From: Bradysia coprophila
Lineage: Eukaryota > Arthropoda > Insecta > Diptera > Sciaridae
Assembly: GCF_014529535.1 (NCBI RefSeq)
Contig: NW_023503608.1
Span: forward strand, 5,072,501 to 5,136,500
Direction of reading: 5' to 3'
DNA: 64,000 nucleotides
In this document: one piece after another, positions 36,635 to 49,019 of the stretch
Layout of the letters: each line of letters opens with the position of its first letter
How positions within the stretch are numbered: position 1 is the first letter of the stretch
Program-made: the position numbers and the translations under genes
The notes under the pieces: generated by a model
Databases searched by the model: none
The model's input: the letters and a program-made list of their open reading frames with translations, nothing else
What the model was told of the DNA's origin: nothing

Positions 36635-38783
36635 AGCCCCGTACGAAGTACGAAGGGGCTTATAGGATTACGATGCCGTGTGTAATTGATGGAATTCGAA
36701 GCAGACGGTAAGGGCAAAGTGTTTGCCTATGTTTATAGATGACGAATCTGCAATAAAAATTTGGGCCGTCTGTCCGTCTGTCCGTCTGTCCGTCTGTCCG
36801 TCTGTCCGTCACGTCGATATCTTGAGTAAATCAAATCCGATTTCAAATTTTTTTTTTCCCTGAAAGATAGTCAAAATAGTGAGGCTAAGTTCGAAGATGG
36901 GCATATTCGGGTCGGCCCTTCGTGAGTTAGGGCCACCTAAGTGATTTAAGGTCTTTTGGTGATATTTATGGCAAAATAAACGATGGAAATGTAAATGACA
37001 CGGCAAATGATAGGTATTGTCAATACCAATCCAGGAAAAAAAAGTTTTTTTAAATCGGGTGAGTGGACCGTGAGTTAGGGCCTTAGAAGTGAAAAGCTAC
37101 TAGGGCCCTATGTGTATTTTACATAGAACTCAAGTAAATATCATCCGTTTTTCGTAATTTTTGTTTCATTTGAAAGATAATCGAACACCGAATAGAATGT
37201 TGTTGAAAAAAAATTAAATTTGGGTCCTTGGACTAAGGCCGCTACTAGGGCCCTATGTGTATTTTACATATAACTCGAGCAAATTTCATCCGTTTTTCGT
37301 AATTTTTGTTTCATTTGGAAGGTAATCAAAGGCCGAATAGAATATTGTTGAAAAAAAATTAAATTTGGGTCCTCGGACTAAGGCCTCTACTAGGGCCCTA
37401 TGTGTATTTTACATATAACTCGAGCAAATTTCATCCGTTTTTCGTAATTTTTGTTTCATTTGAAAGGTAATCAAAGGCCGAATAGAATGTTGTTGAAAAA
37501 AAATTAAATTTGGGTCCTCGGACTAAGGCCGCTACTAGGGCCCTATGTGTATTTTACATATAACTCGAGCAAATTTCATCGTTTTTCGTAATTTTTGTTT
37601 CATTTGGAAGGTAATCAAAGGCCGAATAGAATGTTGTTGAAAAAAAATTAAATTTGGGTCCTCGGACTAAGGTGCTACTAGGGCCCTATGCGTATTTTAC
37701 ATACAACTCGAGTAAATTTCATCCGTTTTTCGTAATTTTTGTTTCATTTGAAAGATAATCGAACACCGAATAGAATGTTGTTGAAAAAAAAATAAATTTG
37801 GGTCCTCGGACTAAGGCCGCTACTAGGGCCCTATGCGTATTTTACATACAACTCGAGTAAATTTCATCCGTTTTTCGTAATTTTTGTTTCATTTGAAAGA
37901 TAATCGAACACCGAATAGAATGTTGTTGAAAAAAAAAAATAAATTTGGGTCCTCGGACTAAGGCCGCTACTAGGGCCCTATGCGTATTTTACATACAACT
38001 CGAGTAAATTTCATCCGTTTTTCGTAATTTTTGTTTCATTTGAAAGATAATCGAACACCGAATAGAATGTTGTTGAAAAAAAATTAAATTTGGGTCCTCG
38101 GACTAAGGTGCTACTAGGGCCCTATGCGTATTTTACATACAACTCGAGTAAATTTCATCCGTTTTTCGTAATTTTTGTTTCATTTGAAAGATAATCGAAC
38201 ACCGAATAGAATGTTGTTGAAAAAAAAATAAATTTGGGTCCTCGGACTAAGGCCGCTACTAGGGCCCTATGCGTATTTTACATACAACTCGAGTAAATTT
38301 CATCCGTTTTTCGTAATTTTTGTTTCATTTGAAAGATAATCGAACACCGAATAGAATGTTGTTGAAAAAAAAAAAAAAAAATTGGGTCCTTGGACTAAGG
38401 CCGTTACTAGGGCCCTATGTGTATTTTACATATAACTCGAGCAAATTTCATCCGTTTTTCGTAATTTTTGTTTCATTTGGAAGGTAATCAAAGGCCGAAT
38501 AGAATGTTGTTGAAAAAAAATTAAATTTGGGTCCTCGGACTAAGGCCGCTACTAGGGCCCTATGTGTATTTTACATATAACTCGAGCAAATTTCATCCGT
38601 TTTTCGTATTTTTTGTTTCATTTGGAAGGTAATCAAAGGCCGAATAGAATGTAGTTGAAAAAAAAAATTGGATCCTCGGACTGAGGCCGATACTAGGCCC
38701 TATGTGTATTTATACTCAATAAATTAAAATTTTAGGGCTATTTGAAATTTTTGTTTTATTTGAAAGGAACGTCGTACGGGGCT
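36635..38783. mobile_element. Tandem-array element with AGCCCCGTACGAAGTAC end (1)
   Basis: The left end starts AGCCCCGTACGAAGTACG and the right end finishes CGTACGGGGCT. Near the left end is a (GTCTGTCC)n microsatellite at about 36768-36810. Most of the body is twelve head-to-tail copies of a ~145-base unit, each with CTACTAGGGCCCTATG, ACTCGAGYAAATTTCATCCG, TTTGTTTCATTTG, GAATAGAATGTTGTTGAAAA and GGTCCTCGGACTAAGG. Two unit subtypes alternate in blocks (GTGTATTTTACATATAAC with AAGGCCGAATAG, and GCGTATTTTACATACAAC with AACACCGAATAG). No protein is encoded. A relative in reverse is at 57350-58656. Confidence 0.8.
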
Positions 38784-38789
38784 CGTTTC

Positions 38790-39482
38790 ATACGACTCTT
38801 ATCAAATTCCATTCTTATTCTTATAATACAGCTACGATCTAAGAAAATGAAAGGAAGTTATTGTATTTGCTGTGGAAATGAGTTCATATAGCAGGAAAGA
38901 ATTCGTATCCAAATATTCAGCTGCGAAAATAAATAAATTCAAATGTCGAGTGGCCAAGCAATTATAATTATTGCTCTACGCAATAATAACGTTAACAAAC
39001 ACTCTCCTTGTGTTTTGAAGAACATTTCAACTAGTGTAACGAATTCTTTTAATGAAAAATAAATAATAATAATGACGACATTGGTGGTTTGTGAGAATGG
39101 TTAAGCGCATACAATGTATTGAATGTATTATATTATTTTATGCATAAGAAGTCTTCAAGGAAAATACTGAAATGTATGTTACTTTTGATAGCACGATAAC
39201 TCGAGTAATTCTGAACCGATTTTATAAAAAAATTGTTTTCAATCGACGAGGAATAGTAATAAAATGCGTAGATGGATAATATCAAAAACCTTTTGGTGTC
39301 GGGGGTTCGATTTCTGGTCATTGCAAGATTTTTATTTATAAAAATATATCCTTCGTTGAACGTCATAGGTTCTTTAGCGTGCGAATTGCCGGGAATCCAG
39401 TGAAATAAAAATACCTTCAAAACGACATTAAATGGATGCATGGAAAGTTGATGATTATGGACCGGAATTGCGGAAAAGTCGT
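38790..39482. other. Intergenic, no gene seen
   Basis: The minus-strand frame at 39133-39441 has no recognised motif. The rest is AT-rich. Confidence 0.4.
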
Positions 39483-39486
39483 TTAA

Positions 39487-39872
39487 GAGGGCAGACTAGG
39501 TGTGAAGTAGGCTATATATTGAAAAATTGGTTTTAAAATTAATGTAGACCATTTAATGAAAATCTGTTCCAGCAATTAGATGAGCAATATGTTTATCTAT
39601 CTCTAAAAAATGAAGAACGATTTACAATAAGCAACAGTTGGAAGAAAACCGATTTCCAAAATATGAACGTCGCTTAAAGTTAGGATATGCAATATTTTTT
39701 TGGAAATCGGTTTTCTTCCAACTGTTGCTTATTGTAAATCGTTTTTCATTTTTTAGAGATAGATAAACATATTGCTCATCTAATTGCTGGAACAGATTTT
39801 CATTAAATGGTCTACATTAATTTTAAAACCAATTTTTCAATATATAGCCTACTTCACACCTAGTCTGCCCTC
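39487..39872. mobile_element. Palindromic element flanked by TTAA (2)
   Basis: Ends GAGGGCAGACTAGGTGTGAA and its exact complement, flanked by TTAA at 39483-39486 and 39873-39876. The arms of about 180 bases are nearly perfect and surround a short centre near 39680. Its structure matches the TTAA-flanked element at 10945-11352, although the sequences differ beyond GAGG. Confidence 0.8.
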
Positions 39873-39876
39873 TTAA

Positions 39877-40516
39877 ATGTGACGTATGTAAATACCTATG
39901 CAACAAATCGACACGGAGATTTTACCCGACATCGTTTATCACACACATCGAAAAATATTGTGAAAACAAATTTCGAAAGTGTTACGGGATTATTATGGAA
40001 ATCGAAACCAATCTCGGACAACTATTATTATTGAAGAGGCAATTTCCATATGTGGCACACAAATTTTACTGGTTGGTCCGAAGCCCAAATTATTAAATGA
40101 ACAAGCTGATACTCAAGAAAACGCAAGGCTGTATACTTTGGGGAGGTCACGCAGATACAGATACGCGGGTTACACACCAGAGTTGATGATAAAATGACCG
40201 ATTTCATACAAAAATTCACCTACCGGTCTGCGTGACCTCCCCAAAGTATACAGCCTTGAGAAAACGAGCATTTGGAACATATATTGGAAGCGATACAAAA
40301 AAAGCTACGGAATGTGCCGAACGAATCAGTTTCTTTCTAACGGACTATTCCAGTCTCCGAAATATCAACGATCCAAACGAAATGACCGAGGACGACGTGA
40401 AAAATCAGGATCTTGAGGTGACAAAAAACGACATAAAAAAGCCGAACACTGTGATGATTACTCCATCGTTCGTGCTGGATACAAACATTTATATGTGGTT
40501 TTCAGACATTGTCGAT
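39877..40516 (+). pseudogene. Broken coding fragment with a PIN-like VLDTN segment, split by a MITE
   Basis: Protein-like frames run on both sides of the MITE at 40124-40258. Upstream are CDVCKYLCN … IEKYCENKFRKCYG and GTQILLVGPKPKLLNEQ. Downstream is ITPSFVLDTNIYMWFSDIVD, ending at a good donor (CAAAATC|GTAAGT near 40530). At least one frame change is needed between the upstream frames, so the reading is not intact. VLDTN followed by a hydrophobic run recalls the start of a PIN nuclease domain (as in SMG5/6 or SWT1 proteins), but this is weak. It is probably a partial, inactivated host gene. Confidence 0.35.
40124..40258. mobile_element. hAT-like MITE (CAAGGCTGTATAC ends), copy 2
   Basis: Same terminal repeats as the element at 2917-3102, but only 135 bases. 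An exact eight-base duplication AGAAAACG lies at 40116-40123 and 40259-40266. It interrupts a protein-like frame. Confidence 0.85.
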
Positions 40517-40680
40517 CACATCTTCCAAAATCGTAAGTTATATTTTAAACGGATCAAAATCAGTTGGAATTATTTACCAATCCCTTGTTGTTTTTAAAAG
40601 CAAGGAGTACCTGGTTTTTGTTGTCAAAATTACTGCATTACACTCTCGGAATTTTGAAAAACGACACTTTTCATGTAAGG

Positions 40681-40775
40681 TAAAAGCAAAATAAAATGAT
40701 CGACTCTGGTTTTTGACAATTGAAATTCAATTGTCAAAAACCAGACTCGATCATTTTATTTTGCTTTCATTTTAT
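40681..40775. repeat. Near-perfect palindrome
   Basis: Arms with AGCAAAATAAAATGATCGA and TCTGGTTTTTGACAATTGAA and their complements meet at about 40728. No target duplication was established. Confidence 0.7.
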
Positions 40776-41394
40776 CTCTGATTTACTTGAGTTTTGAATT
40801 TCTCCATATAAAAATACATGCAAAATTCACAAAAAGTCAGTAATAATATAGAAAAAAATATTTTCACACAATCTGTTAATGTCAATCGATTCCAAACACC
40901 AATACCCTCAAGAGAGCATTGCAAACCCACTTTAAAACATTTTGGTCCAAAAAATATGAAAAACCACTAAATTACTAAAGTTACTAAATCGCAAAATAGA
41001 AAAACTGACAGATCGTAACAAAGGAGAAAAAAGCTCTCTCTGACGTATGAATTTATACGACTAATGGCGTGGATTCATAATACTCTCAAAATGAAAGCTC
41101 CAGAAATGAAAAAAATGGCAGTTCTTCAATCATTTCGGGTTTTCTTTAATATTTTTAATTAATTAGAAGTGTTTTTAATCAAAAACGTTATTATCATTCG
41201 TTTTATGAATTATTTTAAATATTTTTTTTCTGCAATTTGGTGATGAAAGGTCCAAACTTTAAGAATGAATTTGCCAACTGAGACAACTGACATTCAAGCC
41301 ACGTCCGATCCGAATGATCGATGGCTCTATAGAATCGTTAGTCTACCCTGACAATTTTGTGGAACAACTTTTTTCTTGTTGTCCTTTACTTTTG

Positions 41395-41545
41395 GCAGGA
41401 TCAAATAGTAAATTACTCTTCAAATTGAGCATTGGAAATAAGTTTTAGCTATCTACTGTTCAACTTTTTGGCAATGCGAACAGTAGATAGCTAAAACTTA
41501 TTTCCAATACTCAATCTAAAGAGTAATTTACTATTTTTTCACGTT
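41395..41545. repeat. Near-perfect palindrome
   Basis: AATAGTAAATTACTCTT … GGAAATAAGTTTTAGCTATC at the left pairs with its complement at the right around a short centre near 41472. Confidence 0.7.
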
Positions 41546-42244
41546 GAATGCGAAGAAAGAGGATTAAGACTGTTGGAATGAATTTTTTGGCAGTTTTTCC
41601 CTCCATAATTATTCTTCATATAGACGTACTGTGTGTCACATTTACTAATAAAAATACATTCGTCGAGTCTCTACCCACGTGTGTTTGGTATCATTGGAAA
41701 GTAGAGACCCGTAGTAACGAGGTCTGATATGTTTTAGTTGCTTTATGGCGGCAGATGAGCCCTTAGAAGTTCTCCGGCGTAGTCAAATTTTCTCAATTTC
41801 CTGTCACAACCTTGGACAGCGACGGCCAACGGCTTCCGTAGTTTCGTTGGACTCTCTACTATCCATGGTCAAACTTGTTTGGCCGCTGCTGTCCAAGAGA
41901 TTCCAAAACCGAAAACCATATACTGATTTTCAATGTCTGGCGCTGCAGCTGACAATTTTATCTCCATTCTGCGTCGTTTTCTTAAGAGTAAATTTGCAAA
42001 ACCTTCGAACAATTTAAAAACAAGCCATCGGCGATTTTTGTTAGATAAGGAGCACGTGGACTTTCCTGAATAATTTGCAACAAAGATCTTCCTTCGAAGT
42101 AACTCTGTTTTTACGCTAGAAATCGTGAAAGAAACATTTCTCTAAGGTATTATATTCTAACAAGGGGAACCTATAACCAAAACCACTTTTTACTACTCCA
42201 CCATTCAGCTTCCTGATATTTTGATCTTCCCGTCTTTCACTTAA
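41546..42244. other. Intergenic, no gene seen
   Basis: The plus-strand frame at 41745-42017 is not recognised and has no splice or promoter context. Confidence 0.4.
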
Positions 42245-42264
42245 AATCTTTGATAACATTCAAT

Positions 42265-42475
42265 ATCAATAGATATTTATGTATCGATTGAGGTGGTCGA
42301 AAGAGTTACGTATTAAGTTTTATATGCTGCCTACTGGGGACGAAAGACGAAAAATGTAAGCCAAAGGGGCGAAAGCGAAGCTTTCGACGCGTGGGCTTAC
42401 ATATCTGTCACTTTCGGCCCGTGGGTTTACATTTTTTTCTTTCGTCCCGCAGTAGGAAGCATATAAAAAAGGTTT
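42265..42475. repeat. Palindrome of the GGACGAAAG / CTTTCGTCC family
   Basis: CTACTGGGGACGAAAGACGA pairs with TTCTTTCGTCCCGCAGTAGG, with an inner GGGGCGAAAGCG / CGCTTTCG hairpin. The neighbouring GTATCGATTGAGG…CGAAAGAGTTACGTATTAAG is shared with 49500-49660. Several related palindromes lie at 49200-49785. Confidence 0.65.
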
Positions 42476-42798
42476 TCATACGACGAAACACGAAAATGTC
42501 CTTAAATTTTCGGATCTGGAATCACTTACGTAGCTCGGTCCATTAACTTTTTTCTAAAACAGATAGGAAATTTGGGTGGGAAGTGCAGAGGCTTTCTTTA
42601 GGGTAATCAGAGATCAGTCCGACTTATTTCGAGACGTTCGAAAATCTTAATTGACTCAGCCTACAAAGCGAAAAGGTTCGCCTTCGATTTGAGGTTGTCA
42701 TAAAAGCTTATTTATTTAAAAAGTCACTTAATATTTAAAAATATTTGTTTCCTGCCAAGGCAAGGAAATGAAAATTAAAATGAAGAAAATTACTTTAA

Positions 42799-45700
42799 TC
42801 AACATCGGTAGTCGCCCACATCATAGCCGTAGTCGGCTACTATCTCGCCTCCACATATGTTCGATGTGTGATCGATAATCTTTCTCCAATCGCTGTTCTT
42901 ACGCAGAGTTTTGACATGTCCAATGACAATCAATAGACCCATCGCTCTGGTCAGCAAAACGTTGATTCTCTGATAAAATTGTAAGAGAGCAATGCCATTA
43001 GACTCCGCTGCATTAAAAACACAGAGTGCGCTACAAACCTCCCGTTGTTGTATGAATCCTAACGATCCGTTACGAACTGTTGAGATTATAATAATTGGCT
43101 TCTCCCGACCCTGAAACTGTTCAACAGTACCAACTTCGATTCCGCCGTAATTACGCTCTTGCAGACACTCCGTAATGTGAATGACCTGAAAATCGTGATG
43201 ACTGAGTTGGTTTGTTACTTTAGTTTTACTATCACCGAACCTGTCGTTTGTATGCTGCAATGACTCCAATGTCCGATTGGTTAATATTTCGCGGCTCATT
43301 TTGGAGCAATTTCTCGACGTAATGAAGAACGCTTTCTACTTCAATTTCGTTGTAGTAGCTGGAAATCAAGTGTTCAACAAAGTGCTCGGTTACTGTTTGT
43401 TGATTACGATTAAATACACGTAAGTCAAGGGCGAGAGAAATAGAAAGTACTCATTTCGAAAGCGATGACATACTTCTACGAATTCTACGCGGTTTTAGTC
43501 CAAAAAGCGTGTCAAAAATCGTTGTTTAAAGGTAAGTGATCTGAGCCGGGAGTAAAATTAACGTTAAAATGGGTCTCACCTTGAGCAATTTTCTTTGATT
43601 TCGGGAATTCCATCCACATGCTCGAATAAAATTGGAAATCCTTTTTTCGGCATAAACTCCAGCTCCGACATCCAACAAATCTTTTCGAAAGCTGACGAAA
43701 ATAAAAAGCAAAATTTTTAGGAATTTTGTCAACTTAACCGTCGTATTGTACTCACCGGTCTTTGGCATGCAGCTTTTCATTTCGTTGTTGTAGAACAACT
43801 TATTCGCCATGTCTACCAGATCGTGATGTGAACGATAATTATTTCGCAATCTGCACGTAATTCGTCGGTCGTACGAATTCGATTTGTTTTTTTGATATAA
43901 CGGGTTTTCGGACAATCTTTTGAGCATGGATGTGCCTACGAAGGAGTTAAAAGGGATGTTTTTGAGTTCCATTTTCTACACACAAGAATCGAAAGTTCTG
44001 GCGTTTGTCAAATTTAAAGGAAACCATTTCTTACCCATGGTCATCTTTCGTGCAACATCCTCTCGAACGACTGGTCCCAGTTGATTTGGATCTCCACTAA
44101 GTACAATGTGCGCATTGATTTTTCCCGTCGAGCTACACAAAGCAATTGGAAGCAATGTAAAAGATTCGGTCGCACTTTCACATTCATCGATGAACAGATG
44201 AGTGAAATGAGTCGAATCCATGTTGGCTTGAAGTAAACGTCCGGAAACGGTTAAAGTTGCAATGACGATTCGATATTTGTACAGTTCATGCAAACTTGGA
44301 ATATTTCCTTCGTCGAAATTTGAATTCTCCCGCAGATCGTCACTGTTACACGATTTTCGGACACAGGCAGCGAATCTACGACCATTTTATTTTATCATCG
44401 ATTACTCTGGCACTCTATAAACAGGTAGTGTCAGTGTACTTACAGTCTGATAATGTTATGCTGCTGTTGGTCCGATTTTCTTGGTAATGCGTCCAATAGT
44501 CTCTGGGCTATTTCATCACAGACGGAATTCGATTGAGCACAAACGAGAATCTTGTTGTTTGCATCCAGTTTCCACAACTGGTAAATGCTTTCGACAATTG
44601 TAGCAGTTTTGCCAGTCCCTGTGAATATTTCGTTTATTTAACGGAGAGTCGCAGAGCCTGAAAGCTGACAAATTTTTGTCAAAATAAAAATTGAATCCTA
44701 CCAGGAAAACCGATCAAGACGTACGGCAACGGATAGGCGGTTCCAGCTACGATATTATGAACGGCTTCAATTTGATGAGTATCGCTCTTCAGCCGTTTAT
44801 CCCGAATGTCCAATCTAAAATGGAATAAAATTTTGCGAGAGAAAGAATGAAACAAAACTTTGTCGAATTAGAACCACGGCATGAACTTACTGAAGCATTT
44901 TCGATTGGTCAAAACGACGAATCTGATTCGATTGAGGGAACAACAAGTCGATAATATTAAGCCACTTTGCCGTCTCTAATGCCAATCTCTGTAGCTTGAA
45001 TGTGAGCCGATTCATTTCAAAGTGCATGGAATAAATCGGTGTCTTCTCGACCACTTTGTTCGATGATTGGAACTTAATTTTCATTTCGCTTGAAGTCGCA
45101 TATTGAACAACGCCATAAGTTCGCACAGTCGTTTGTGGCTTACCGATCCAGATCAAATCACCGGCAAGTACAAACAGTGGACGTCCTTCACGTTCGTGTA
45201 ACTGTTCATTCAGGGTAAATTTAGTTCGAGCAACCGGAAGTCAATGGTCAAATGACTACCTTCAAGACGTACTCGTTCCCTTTTACTTTCACCAAACTCC
45301 GATTCGTTTTGGTACATCGCATTACTGACAGCTGAGATCCGTAGTCTTCAATCTGTACCATAAGGGTGAGCATATCGTAATAGTTGAGTGGCGTCAACGG
45401 TCCATTGAATTCACTAGCAGAAGTTGATGAATGGTTAGGACGCTACGGATAGTACAATTGTGTTTGGCGGCGGTGACTTACGTGATTGTTTTTCGAAGCT
45501 TTTCTTCATTTCCGGTTAATGCTCCATTCCGTTTAAATTGAACCTTGAACAGAGATTTGATCTCTACCGTCGGCGTATAGTCAGACAATATACCCAATTC
45601 AAGGCACCTGCACGCGGAAATGAAATTAATTTTTTTATGAAATTAGCATTTGCAATGAGACGGGCAGGTACCCTTGGTATTTTGGATTCATTGGAGGCTT

Positions 45701-46435
45701 AGTTTGTTTTTCAACGGATCGTGTGGCGGAAAGTTCTTCTTTTAGTTGTGGCTCGTTTTCTTCTTTCTAAAAGTGAAAGCAGTCGTCACTTCAAAAAGCA
45801 ACTATTGTTCTGGATCAGGTCTCATCGAATTACCTCAATACGGTAGCTCTGAACCGCTTCGTACTTAACGTTATTCATAGTTGCTTCGTAGACAATGGTG
45901 ATGTGGTTCTGGCCACATAATTTATCCAATTGTCGCTTTAGCGTAACTTTTTCGTCTAAAAGAAATTAAATTCAAAATCTATGCCGCTGACTGACTCAAC
46001 CAATCGACTTACTAATCATGAGTTTAATTGGGAAAGCATCAGGTTCGATCAAGTCAAATATCAAAATTTCATTGAACACAGCAAGCTGGGATATTGTCAG
46101 AATGCCGTCACTGTGGTTAATTAAATTTACAGCTATTCTAGCCTGATGGACTGTGACATCTAAGCCGATAAGTTCTTGATTGCTGGTTTCCGGAAGATAT
46201 TGCATAAGATTAGAGGTTAATACAAAATTGAAAAACAAATGTCGCACCCGAGCGATTTCCAGCAGGCATTGAATCCACTAACTTTTACACTCTCCAAGTG
46301 TTGTTTCATATGAGACTGATAAGCGTCGGTGTCGGATAAATTGCACCAGCAAAGATAACATCCATTGCCACTGATTGTAAAGCGATTATTTTTCGATCGA
46401 AAAAACGATTCAACGAGGCACTTTTTCATTAACAT
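42799..46435 (-). CDS. MOV10/Armitage-family RNA helicase with N-terminal C2H2 finger
   Basis: Fifteen exons join in frame: 46248..46435, 46013..46182, 45834..45955, 45672..45766, 45482..45607, 45260..45413, 44891..45201, 44702..44814, 44444..44618, 44035..44375, 43756..43935, 43580..43691, 43241..43358, 43039..43185 and 42799..42969, for about 840 residues. A classical C2H2 finger (C26-X2-C29-X12-H42-X3-H46) opens the protein. The SF1 core has GFPGTGKT (424-431), FIDECESA (548-551), SGDPNQLGP, a SYYNEIEVE…DIGVIAAYKRQ segment, VGTVEQFQGRE and RINVLLTRA. REGRPLFVLAGD resembles the MOV10/Armi LAExRPxVLxGD block. Relatives act in siRNA, piRNA or retroelement silencing as 5'-3' RNA helicases in the cytoplasm; this role is inferred. 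At about 840 residues it is shorter than Armitage. An apparent frameshift near 46250 is resolved by a 65-base intron. Confidence 0.85.
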
Positions 46436-48657
46436 AATGAATTTGATGTAAGTGAAATAAAGTTTTACTTTATACACAAAATAACACCATACACACACAA
46501 CACACTAGAAAATCCAAAATCACAACTTGTGAAATAGAAAGTTCGTGACGACGTTATCAGTATTTGACAGTTTTGGGGGAATCACAGATTAGAGCAAAAT
46601 GATTGAAAAATTGCGGCGCGAAGTTTCAAATGTGCGTCTGAACATTTCTGTTTTAAGTGATTTTATTGATTACAGCACAGTACAATGGATTACTTTGACG
46701 ATTTTGTATAGACTGTTGTGATCAGAGCGAGAGAACCGAAGACCAGTTAATTATAACTTGGTCATTGCATTTTTACATACAATTTTTTGACATATCTCCC
46801 GAGGAAGTTGAAATAATTGGTCCGAATTATATTTCGTTCTCTTTCATCATATAATAACCAATAACAGTATATGCAAACTCATAGCCAACCTAGCAAAAAT
46901 GGAATATTATTCAAAGTCTATAGACACTGCAGGTATTGCAAATCAGCAGTTTGACGTGGACTCCGACTTTGAGGTGAATGTAGTGTATACCGCTACACAC
47001 ACGTACACTATGTTGTTAAAATATGGTATTGAAAGCACAGTACAGCTGAATTTTTTTATAAAAACAATTTTTGGCCGTTAAAAATTTGAATTTTTGTATC
47101 AAAATTTAATTTTTTTTCGTTTTTATGTTGGATTTCCATACAAGCCTGTCTGTCAAAATTATTTTTATAAAAAAATTCAGCTGTAAACTCACCTCCAAGT
47201 TGGGATTCGTATTTTCTCTGATGTTATCTTAAATTGCGAATAAATTCAGTCGACCGACACTCATATGCCAAAAAAAAAATATTGGCAACTCATATTTCCT
47301 CAGCCCTCTCTATTAGACTCACATCAAAGTAAGTTTCGGTGCTAGGCAGAGCATTAGCTTTACCAATGAAAGTAGAAAACAGGTGTCTGTCCACACAAAC
47401 CGGAGGAAGTAGCGTTTTCGTTTATTTTATCTTCAGACGAACTTATTTTTCATTTCACCAAATCTATCGAGTTCAACAAATAAATTAACGTAATCACCTC
47501 ACATGCAGAAAATCAGCAATTTTAAACATTTTTTTTATTTACCGTATTCAGAAACAATTTTATGTCCAAAGTGACTTAAATCGATAATGCTCTTTCAGGT
47601 AGACACAATGAGCTCTGAGGAAATTTATTTTTTTTAACAAGCCGCTATTGAATAAAAAGAAAATCCATTGAACGAGAAATTTGTTCAATAGCCCACCCAT
47701 TTAGCCTGAATTTACAAATAAATTTTTCCAGCTCACTGTCTACCTATAAGAGCATACGCACGCATTATCGGTTTAAGTCCAAATATTGTAGATCAAATTG
47801 TTTCTGAATGTGATAAATGCATATGAGGCTGCGTCATTTCATTTGTTAAGCTCGATCGATTTGATGAAATTTAAATGAAAAATTAGTTTGAGGATGAAAT
47901 AAGCAAAATCGCTGTTTCTCTGATATTCATACAAAATTTGACATTAGACAACTGTCAGTGCGTTGCATTAGACCAACCTTTTTGTATAGTTTCATTGCAA
48001 TGAAGGAACAGATTCAATACTTTGTTAAACGAAAAGTTGCTGTTCCTAACATTAACGAAATTCTAATCGTTGTATATCGGCTGAGTGCAACCACCACTCA
48101 AGTATGTGAACAGTATGTGCTGTATTGACGTCTCAATTCATATGATGGGGGGTTCACATGTTTATGCACTTAATATTTTCTTTCAATATCACTCCTCCAA
48201 CACTTTACAAAAGCATCAGTTTGAAAGTATCGTTGAAAGAGTTAACAACTCGATTCAAGTTCTCTTCTACCAAAATTTTTCCAAGTGATAAAGATTCTGT
48301 TGAAGATGGATAAAAACCAAGGTACCAATTTGACAAATTTTTATGGAAAATTGTGCATTATTCATTAAATAATATTTAAGGCTGAATCAATATCTTGAAG
48401 ATTTATACACTTTTAGATAGTAGGGAAGTGATTTAGACGGAAGGGATTTTCCTTAATTAGTCGGAGGAAAACCACTCTTTTTTATTGATGACTAACCAGT
48501 GAATAACATGATGACGAAACAGTGATTAACCAGCATTTAACCAGGTGAATCGTCACAAAACTACAATTAATCGTGAAATATGGTGGTTAATCATGTGTAA
48601 TCACTGAAAAACCGTGCGCATTCACATTGATTATGCTCCTGATTAACTGATTACATA
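46436..48657. other. Long AT-rich intergenic stretch
   Basis: It holds one imperfect foldback at about 46955-47220 (CTCCGACTTTGAGGTGA against TCACCTCCAAGTTGGG, with AGCTGAATTTTTTTATA repeats inward). Frames at 46899-47081 and 48085-48288 are not recognised. No RNA gene is seen. Confidence 0.45.
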
Positions 48658-48861
48658 GCACTGCTACTAGCACGAACATAGAAAATATTTGGAGGCTGAT
48701 GAAATCACAGTGGGCACTGCGTTCCTGTTATACAGATAGATGACTTGTTTTCGTTGTTGAGTTAAAACATACAATACAAACAATCCTAAGCGGTAGCTCG
48801 CATCACTAAGACCTCCAAAATTAACACTTGTCAATTCAGTGTTCATGCTAGTAGCAGTGCT
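48658..48861. mobile_element. MITE with AGCACTGCTACTAGCACGAAC ends
   Basis: Inverted ends AGCACTGCTACTAGCACGAA and TTCATGCTAGTAGCAGTGCT, with an inner TTTGGAGG / CCTCCAAA pair, 204 bases. A fragment with GTTCATGCTAGTAGCAG is also at about 2540-2560. No clear target duplication. Confidence 0.65.
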
Positions 48862-49019
48862 GTGCTGATAAATGTACAATCTCATTGGATTTGACAGCAT
48901 TTCCTGCCTGATGTGCCTGATATACGATATACCTGATCCGTTTTAATCCGCGCTAATAAAATTTATATGCAAAATATCTAACTGATAGACAATCTGATCA
49001 TACATATTTGCCGCGTATT

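Noticed and set aside
46182-46300. Frameshift that would make the helicase gene a pseudogene
   Set aside because: A 65-base intron (46183-46247) with GT..AG ends and a CTAAT branch-like site restores the frame, so no break is needed.
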